Origin: Clostridia bacterium
GTDB taxonomy: Bacteria > Bacillota > Clostridia > Oscillospirales > CAG-272
Reading direction: 5' to 3'
NCBI GenBank assembly: GCA_900753285.1
Contig: CAADYN010000038.1
Span: forward strand, 1-11,009
DNA length: 11,009 bases
The position numbers and the translations under genes are program-made. How positions within the stretch are numbered: position 1 is the stretch's first letter; every line of letters starts with the position of its first letter. Positions 6,939 to 11,009 of the stretch are shown here, piece by piece. Below the pieces are notes generated by a model. The model saw only the letters and a list, made by a program, of their open reading frames with translations. It did not search any database and was not told the origin of the DNA.

Positions 6939-7034
6939 CTCCCTATAAATAATAATATGTTATGGGAGAAGCAATAATCCCGCCAAATTACATTTGTAAA
7001 ATGACGGGATCGCGCAATAACGCTATTTCTTCTC
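6939..7034 (-). promoter_or_regulatory. Expression platform of the ribU FMN riboswitch (SD sequester versus anti-sequester)
   Basis: On the minus strand CTCCC (6964-6968) pairs perfectly with the Shine-Dalgarno GGGAG (6939-6943), hiding it. The competing helix joins GAGAAGAAATA (7024-7034), the aptamer's 3' strand, with TATTGCTTCTC (6966-6976): 10 of 11 bases pair, and it uses the same CTC needed for sequestration. Between them is a hairpin (7003-7010 with 6977-6984, 8 bp with one G-U pair). It is not followed by a clean T run, so translational control fits better than termination. Inferred logic: with FMN bound, P1 holds the 3' strand, the CTCCC arm is free, the SD is masked and ribU is off. 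Confidence 0.65.
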
Positions 7035-7362
7035 ACATCCGGACTTTCGCTTGACAAAAAACACTTAAATTAAGTTAAACTGCATTTTTAGTAAACAGCC
7101 ATAAGCTAAATACTATCAAATTTAGTATATACTCGCCTCAAGCAAAGAACCAACCTCGGAATTTGGCAGAAGCTAAACAAACCCCTCGCACAAACTACAA
7201 GAGCCAAATTCGATGCTTGGCAGGCTGTACATAAAATTTAGTCTAATTATATGCCAAGCTAACCGTCGGTACAGGAATTTCACCTGTTCGGCGTTAAAAA
7301 CGTTCGCGGACTTACGGAATACCCGATCACCGCCGGTAAGGAATTTCACCGTTTCCCGAAAT
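7025..7362 (-). promoter_or_regulatory. FMN (RFN) riboswitch aptamer with a very large internal insertion
   Basis: Read on the minus strand, the aptamer blocks are unmistakable: GGTGAAATTCCTTACCGGCGG and GTCCGCGAAC, then CAGGTGAAATTCCTGTACCGACGG ending near 7262, then GAAAGTCCGGATGTGAGAAG (7031-7050). The P6-like stem ACAGG/CCTGT is perfect; the other GGTGAAATTCC stem has one C-U mismatch. P1 is weak: ATTTC (7358-7362) with GAAAT (7025-7029), or a shifted UUUC/GAAG. In ordinary FMN riboswitches CCGACRGU and GUCYGGAUG are separated by about 4 nt. Here about 210 nt intervene. The 5' end lies only about 10 nt after the tuf terminator tail, and no good promoter is visible before it. Confidence 0.9.
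7051..7256 (-). other. About 200-nt structured insertion in the P6/P1 joining segment of the FMN aptamer
   Basis: The insert is A+T-rich and has no convincing reading frame. On the minus strand it can form a 7-bp hairpin GCTTGGC/GCCAAGC (7253-7259 with 7215-7221), a perfect 9-bp hairpin GAATTTGGC/GCCAAATTC (7203-7211 with 7159-7167, 35-nt loop), a 6-bp hairpin ATACTA/TAGTAT (7123-7128 with 7110-7115), and an A+T-only palindrome ACTTAATTTAAGT (7063-7075) followed by G and T6 (7056-7061). Its outer ends can also pair with each other: GCTTGGC (7253-7259) with GTCAAGC (7049-7055), one G-U pair. A possible internal promoter, TTGGTT (7148-7153), 18 nt, TATACT (7124-7129), is present but unproven. 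Confidence 0.7.
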
Positions 7363-7372
7363 TTTTTGTTTT

Positions 7373-7412
7373 AAAGAACAAAGCTGACCGAGCGCGAACC
7401 CAGCCAGCTTTG
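7373..7412 (-). terminator. Intrinsic terminator of tuf (end of the str operon)
   Basis: On the minus strand CAAAGCTGGCTG (7401-7412) pairs with CGGTCAGCTTTG (7379-7390) along all 12 positions, two of them G-U, with a 10-nt loop. TTCTTT follows (7373-7378), then an A-rich stretch. The T tract is short and interrupted by C, so some read-through into the ribU leader is plausible. Confidence 0.85.
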
Positions 7413-7425
7413 ATAAAATCAGCTA

Positions 7426-8631
7426 TTAGCCGTCGATTTCGATAACGACACCGGAACCAACAGTTCTGCCGCCTTCACGGATAGCAAAACGAAGACCCTT
7501 TTCAATAGCGATAGGTGTGATGAGTTCAACCTTCATGTCAACGTTATCGCCGGGACGGCACATATCTGTTCCTTCAGGAAGAGTGATTGTACCGGTAACG
7601 TCAGTTGTTCTGAAGTAGAACTGCGGTCTGTAACCGGAGAAGAAGGGCTTCTGACGGCCGCCTTCCTTTTCGGTAAGAACGTAAACCTGACCTACAAACT
7701 TTGTGTGGGGGTGAATTGTGCCGGGCTTGCAGAGAACCTGTCCTCTTTCAATACCCTTCTTGTCGATACCGCGGAGAAGAAGACCAACGTTGTCGCCGGC
7801 TTCAGCGGAGTCGAGGAGCTTACGGAACATTTCGATACCGGTGATAACTGTGGACTTCTTTTCTTCGGAAAGACCAACGATTTCAACTGTATCAGCCATC
7901 TTAACTGTACCACGTTCTACTCTACCTGTAGCAACTGTACCACGGCCTGTGATGGAGAATACGTCTTCAACAGGCATAAGGAAGGGCTGGTCTGCCTTAC
8001 GGTCAGGAGTAGGAATGTAGGAGTCAACAGCGTCCATGAGCTCGTGGATGCAAGCATATTCGGGAGCGTTAGGATCTGTGGATGTGGATTCGAGAGCTAC
8101 ACGAGCGGAACCGCGGATAATCGGAACATCGTCGCCCGGGAAGTCGTACTCGGAGAGGAGTTCACGGATTTCCATTTCAACGAGGTCGAGAAGCTCTTCG
8201 TCGTCAACGAGGTCGCACTTGTTCATGAATACAACGATTGCAGGAACGCCAACCTGACGCGCGAGAAGGATGTGTTCACGAGTCTGCTGCATAGGACCGT
8301 CGGAAGCAGCAACAACGAGGATAGCACCGTCCATCTGAGCAGCGCCGGTGATCATGTTCTTAACGTAGTCGGCGTGACCGGGGCAGTCAACGTGAGCATA
8401 GTGTCTCTTCTCAGTTTCATATTCAACGTGTCTGGTGTTGATTGTGATACCACGAGCCTTTTCTTCGGGAGCGTTATCGATCTGGTCGTAAGCGAGGAAT
8501 TCGATGTTGCCGTTTGCGAGAGAAAGAACCTTTGTGATAGCAGCGGTAAGAGTTGTCTTGCCGTGGTCAACGTGACCGATGGTACCAATGTTTACATGGG
8601 GCTTGGTACGCTCAAAATGTGCCTTTGCCAT
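7426..8631 (-). CDS. tuf: Translation elongation factor Tu
   Basis: A 401-residue cytosolic GTPase that carries aminoacyl-tRNA to the ribosomal A site. G motifs: P-loop GHVDHGKT (19-26), switch I RGITINT (60-66), DCPGHADYVKNMI (82-94), NKCD (137-140) and GSAR (174-177, where GSAL is usual). Domain 2 carries TGRGTVATGRVERG (228-241); domain 3 ends in REGGRTVGSGVV (385-396). Length and all key residues are normal. The start ATG (8629-8631) follows AGGAGG (8641-8646) by 9 nt. It lies 33 nt after the fusA stop with no terminator between, so it is cotranscribed with fusA and rpsG, and it is followed by a 12-bp terminator. This is the str operon copy; whether a second tuf exists cannot be told. Confidence 0.99.
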   Translation of the reverse strand: MAKAHFERTKPHVNIGTIGHVDHGKTTLTAAITKVLSLANGNIEFLAYDQIDNAPEEKARGITINTRHVEYETEKRHYAHVDCPGHADYVKNMITGAAQMDGAILVVAASDGPMQQTREHILLARQVGVPAIVVFMNKCDLVDDEELLDLVEMEIRELLSEYDFPGDDVPIIRGSARVALESTSTDPNAPEYACIHELMDAVDSYIPTPDRKADQPFLMPVEDVFSITGRGTVATGRVERGTVKMADTVEIVGLSEEKKSTVITGIEMFRKLLDSAEAGDNVGLLLRGIDKKGIERGQVLCKPGTIHPHTKFVGQVYVLTEKEGGRQKPFFSGYRPQFYFRTTDVTGTITLPEGTDMCRPGDNVDMKVELITPIAIEKGLRFAIREGGRTVGSGVVIEIDG

Positions 8632-8664
8632 TGGAATAATCCTCCTAAAATATTTTTTAATTAA

Positions 8665-10734
8665 TTAGTTTTTCTTTTCGATCTTATCGCGGATGCTCTT
8701 CGGAACTTCTGCGAAGTGATCGGGTTCCATTGAATAGTTACCGCGTCCCTGAGTACGTGAACGGAGTGCTGTAGAGTAACCGAACATTTCGGAGAGCGGT
8801 ACGAATGCGTTGATCTGGTATGCGCCGTAGATCATCTCCATGGAGTTGACCTGTCCGCGGCGGGTGTTGATGTCACCGATAACGTCGCCCATATATTCTT
8901 CGGGAGTTGTAACAACAACCTTCATGATAGGTTCGGTAAGAACGGGGTCAGCCTTTGCCATAGCGTCCTTGAATGCCATAGAGCCTGCGATCTTGAATGC
9001 CATTTCTGATGAGTCGACTTCGTGGTAAGAACCGTCGTAGAGGTTTACCTTAACGTCAACTACATTGTAGCCTGCAAGAACGCCGGATTCCATTGCGCTC
9101 TTAACGCCGGCTTCGACAGCGGGAATGTATTCTTTCGGAATAGCGCCGCCGACGACTGTATTTTCAAATACAAAGCCTGCGCCGGGTTCGTTCGGGGAGA
9201 TCTCGATCTTAACGTGACCGTACTGACCTTTACCACCGGACTGACGTGCATACTTGAGGTCGGAGGTAGCGGACTTGCGGATTGTTTCCTTGTACGCAAC
9301 CTGAGGACGACCAACGTTTGCCTCAACCTTGAACTCACGGAGAAGTCGGTCTACGATAATCTCGAGGTGGAGCTCACCCATACCTGCGATGATGGTCTGA
9401 CCTGTGTCGCCATCGGTGTAGGTACGGAAGGTCGGGTCTTCTTCGGCGAGCTTGGAGAGGGCGATACCCATCTTTTCTTCGCCGGCTTTAGTCTTAGGTT
9501 CGATAGCGACTCTGATAACGGGTTCCGGGAATTCCATGGATTCAAGAACTATCGGAGCCTTTTCGTCACAGAACGTATCGCCTGTTGTTGTATTCTTAAC
9601 GCTTACTACGGCTGCGATATCACCTGCATAGCAGCAATCAATGTCCTTACGGTCATTAGCGTGCATCTGGAGGATACGACCGAAGCGTTCGCGAGCGCGC
9701 TTTGTGGGGTTATAAGCGGTCATGCCGGTTTCGATCTTACCGGAATATACTCTGAAGAAGCAGAGCTTTCCGACGTAAGGGTCGGTCATGATCTTGAATG
9801 CGAGAGCTGAGAACGGCTCATCATCTGAGGAGTGACGGAATTCTTCCTCGCCTGTCTCGGGGTTAACGCCCTTGATGGAAGGAATATCTGTCGGAGCGGG
9901 CATGTAGTCGATGATAGCGTCGAGGAGCTTCTGTACGCCCTTATTCTTATAGGAAGTACCGCAGATAACGGGAACTATCTTGTTTGCGATAGTAGCCTTT
10001 CTGAGGGCTGCCTTAAGCTCGGGAACGGAAATCTCATCACCTTCGCAGTACTTTTCGAAGAGTTCTTCGTCGGTTTCTGCGATAGCTTCTACCATTGCGT
10101 TGTGGTATTCCTTAGCCTTTTCCTGCATATCAGCCGGAATAGGTTCAACTCTCATGTCCTTACCGAGGTCATCATAATAGATGTCGGATTCCATGTTCAT
10201 CAGGTCGATGATACCGCGGAATGTGTCTTCTGCACCGATGGGGAGCTGAATCGGAATAGCGTTGGCTTTGAGACGTTCCTTCATCTGTTCAACAACACGA
10301 TAGAAGTTTGCGCCCATGATATCCATCTTATTGACGTAAGCCATTCTCGGAACGCTGTACTTGTTAGCTTGTCTCCAAACGGTTTCAGACTGAGGTTCAA
10401 CGCCTCCCTTAGCGCAGAATACAGTTACGGATCCGTCAAGAACTCTGAGAGAGCGCTCAACTTCCACAGTAAAGTCAACGTGTCCGGGAGTGTCGATGAT
10501 ATTGATTCGCGTATTTTTCCAGAAGCAGGTTGTAGCTGCGGAGGTGATGGTAATACCTCTCTCCTGTTCCTGTTCCATGAAGTCCATAACGGCTGTACCT
10601 TCGTGAGTCTCGCCTATCTTATGAGTCTTACCGGTGTAGAACAGTATGCGCTCCGTGGTGGTAGTTTTACCGGCGTCGATGTGAGCCATGATGCCGATAT
10701 TTCTGGTACGCTCAAGTGAATATTCCCTTGGCAT
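8665..10734 (-). CDS. fusA: Translation elongation factor G
   Basis: A 689-residue cytosolic GTPase that drives translocation of tRNA and mRNA through the ribosome and, with ribosome recycling factor, ribosome recycling. G motifs: P-loop AHIDAGKT (17-24), RGITI (59-63), DTPGHVDF (81-88), NKMD (135-138) and GTSYKNKGVQ (259-268). Further landmarks are GMGELHLEI (451-459, domain III) and SGGKGQYGHV (499-508, start of domain IV). The length is that of canonical EF-G, with no truncation. The start ATG (10732-10734) follows AAGGAGA (10746-10752) at 11 nt. It sits 61 nt after rpsG and 33 nt before tuf in the conserved str order. Confidence 0.99.
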   Translation of the reverse strand: MPREYSLERTRNIGIMAHIDAGKTTTTERILFYTGKTHKIGETHEGTAVMDFMEQEQERGITITSAATTCFWKNTRINIIDTPGHVDFTVEVERSLRVLDGSVTVFCAKGGVEPQSETVWRQANKYSVPRMAYVNKMDIMGANFYRVVEQMKERLKANAIPIQLPIGAEDTFRGIIDLMNMESDIYYDDLGKDMRVEPIPADMQEKAKEYHNAMVEAIAETDEELFEKYCEGDEISVPELKAALRKATIANKIVPVICGTSYKNKGVQKLLDAIIDYMPAPTDIPSIKGVNPETGEEEFRHSSDDEPFSALAFKIMTDPYVGKLCFFRVYSGKIETGMTAYNPTKRARERFGRILQMHANDRKDIDCCYAGDIAAVVSVKNTTTGDTFCDEKAPIVLESMEFPEPVIRVAIEPKTKAGEEKMGIALSKLAEEDPTFRTYTDGDTGQTIIAGMGELHLEIIVDRLLREFKVEANVGRPQVAYKETIRKSATSDLKYARQSGGKGQYGHVKIEISPNEPGAGFVFENTVVGGAIPKEYIPAVEAGVKSAMESGVLAGYNVVDVKVNLYDGSYHEVDSSEMAFKIAGSMAFKDAMAKADPVLTEPIMKVVVTTPEEYMGDVIGDINTRRGQVNSMEMIYGAYQINAFVPLSEMFGYSTALRSRTQGRGNYSMEPDHFAEVPKSIRDKIEKKN

Positions 10735-10795
10735 ATTCTAATTATTCTCCTTCGTTAATAGGTGTATGCTGTCGAAAAACAATATGGGGTGAAAA

Positions 10796-11009
10796 TTAAT
10801 ACTTGAAATGCGCAAAAGCCTTGTTTGCGTCTGCCATTCTGTGGGTTTCTTCTTTCTTCTTGAAAGCTCCGCCCGTGGAATTCTTGGCGTCGATGATTTC
10901 AGCTGCGAGACGTGCGCTCATTGTGCGTTCGCTTCTTGTTCTGGAATAGCCAACAAGCCAACGGAGACCGAGAGTCTGACGGCGTTCGGGTCTTACTTCC
11001 ATAGGAACC
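10796..11009 (-). CDS. rpsG: Ribosomal protein S7, C-terminal part (5' end outside the window)
   Basis: The visible frame gives the last 70 or so residues of S7, a primary 16S rRNA-binding protein that nucleates the 30S head. It reads VPMEVRPERRQTLGLRWLV near the edge and ends THRMADANKAFAHFKY, both hallmark S7 segments. The frame runs uninterrupted to base 11009, so the ATG at 11000-11002 is an internal methionine, not the start. Roughly the first half of the usual 156-residue protein lies beyond the window. The gene is first of the visible str operon genes; rpsL would be expected upstream. Confidence 0.97.
   Translation of the reverse strand, partial: VPMEVRPERRQTLGLRWLVGYSRTRSERTMSARLAAEIIDAKNSTGGAFKKKEETHRMADANKAFAHFKY

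Noticed and set aside
6977..7010. Hairpin in the ribU leader considered as an intrinsic terminator
   Set aside because: The stem is good but is followed by ATTATTGCTTCTCCC rather than a T run, and the surrounding complementarities explain translational control better. Not fully excluded.
7174..7233. Small minus-strand frame of about 19 codons within the aptamer insertion
   Set aside because: It has an ATG and a stop but no ribosome-binding site, and it overlaps two strong RNA hairpins, so it is unlikely to be translated.
7049..7259. The aptamer insertion considered as a miniature transposable element
   Set aside because: Its ends form an imperfect inverted repeat (GCTTGGC/GTCAAGC), but no target-site duplication is visible and no second copy exists in the window. 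A genome-wide copy search would decide.
7705..8664. 319-codon plus-strand frame opposite tuf
   Set aside because: It lies wholly over the conserved tuf coding strand and has no family resemblance; such antisense frames are common opposite biased, highly expressed genes.
9022..10719. Two long plus-strand frames (9022-9810 and 9832-10719) opposite fusA
   Set aside because: Both are antisense to intact EF-G, lack ribosome-binding sites and show no domain pattern.

Overview
The window looks like chromosomal DNA of a Gram-positive, low-to-mid G+C bacterium, most likely a member of Clostridia (Oscillospiraceae-like). This rests on the str ribosomal operon, a RecD2-type helicase, a lipobox-bearing solute-binding protein, an S-box (SAM-I) riboswitch with an attenuator, an FMN riboswitch in front of a RibU-type ECF transporter subunit, strong AGGAGG ribosome-binding sites and near-consensus sigma-A promoters. 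Genus or species cannot be named from the sequence alone. There is no CRISPR array, tRNA, rRNA or recognisable insertion sequence.

Layout. At the left edge, on the plus strand, are the last 27 codons of an unidentified membrane protein (2-85) and, 17 nt downstream, a MarR-family regulator (103-564, TTG start). Everything else is on the minus strand. The two orientations converge on a bidirectional terminator (573-619). Read in the direction of transcription, from right to left, the minus-strand genes are: rpsG (3' part only, 10796-11009), fusA (8665-10734), tuf (7426-8631), the tuf terminator, an FMN-riboswitch leader (about 6939-7362), ribU (6208-6930), a promoter plus SAM-I riboswitch (5952-6150), metK (4745-5926), its terminator, a lipoprotein solute-binding protein with its own promoter (3045-4544), its terminator, and recD2 (673-2925) with its own promoter inside the tail of that terminator.

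How the genes relate. rpsG-fusA-tuf is the classical translation operon. ribU and metK are separate cofactor genes, each under a riboswitch: FMN controls riboflavin uptake and SAM controls SAM synthesis. The solute-binding protein and recD2 are single-gene units. No regulatory link between the cofactor genes and the MarR regulator is visible.

The most unusual element is the ribU leader. All conserved blocks of an FMN aptamer are present, but about 200 nt are inserted in the normally 4-nt joining segment between P6 and the 3' strand of P1 (about 7051-7256). The insert folds on paper into several hairpins, and its 5' arm can pair with two alternative partners, one of them next to the aptamer's conserved 3' block. 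Downstream, the leader has a legible translational switch: a perfect SD-sequestering stem and a mutually exclusive anti-sequestering helix that uses the aptamer's 3' strand. The aptamer starts only about 10 nt after the tuf terminator, leaving no clear room for a promoter, so ribU may depend on read-through from the str operon.
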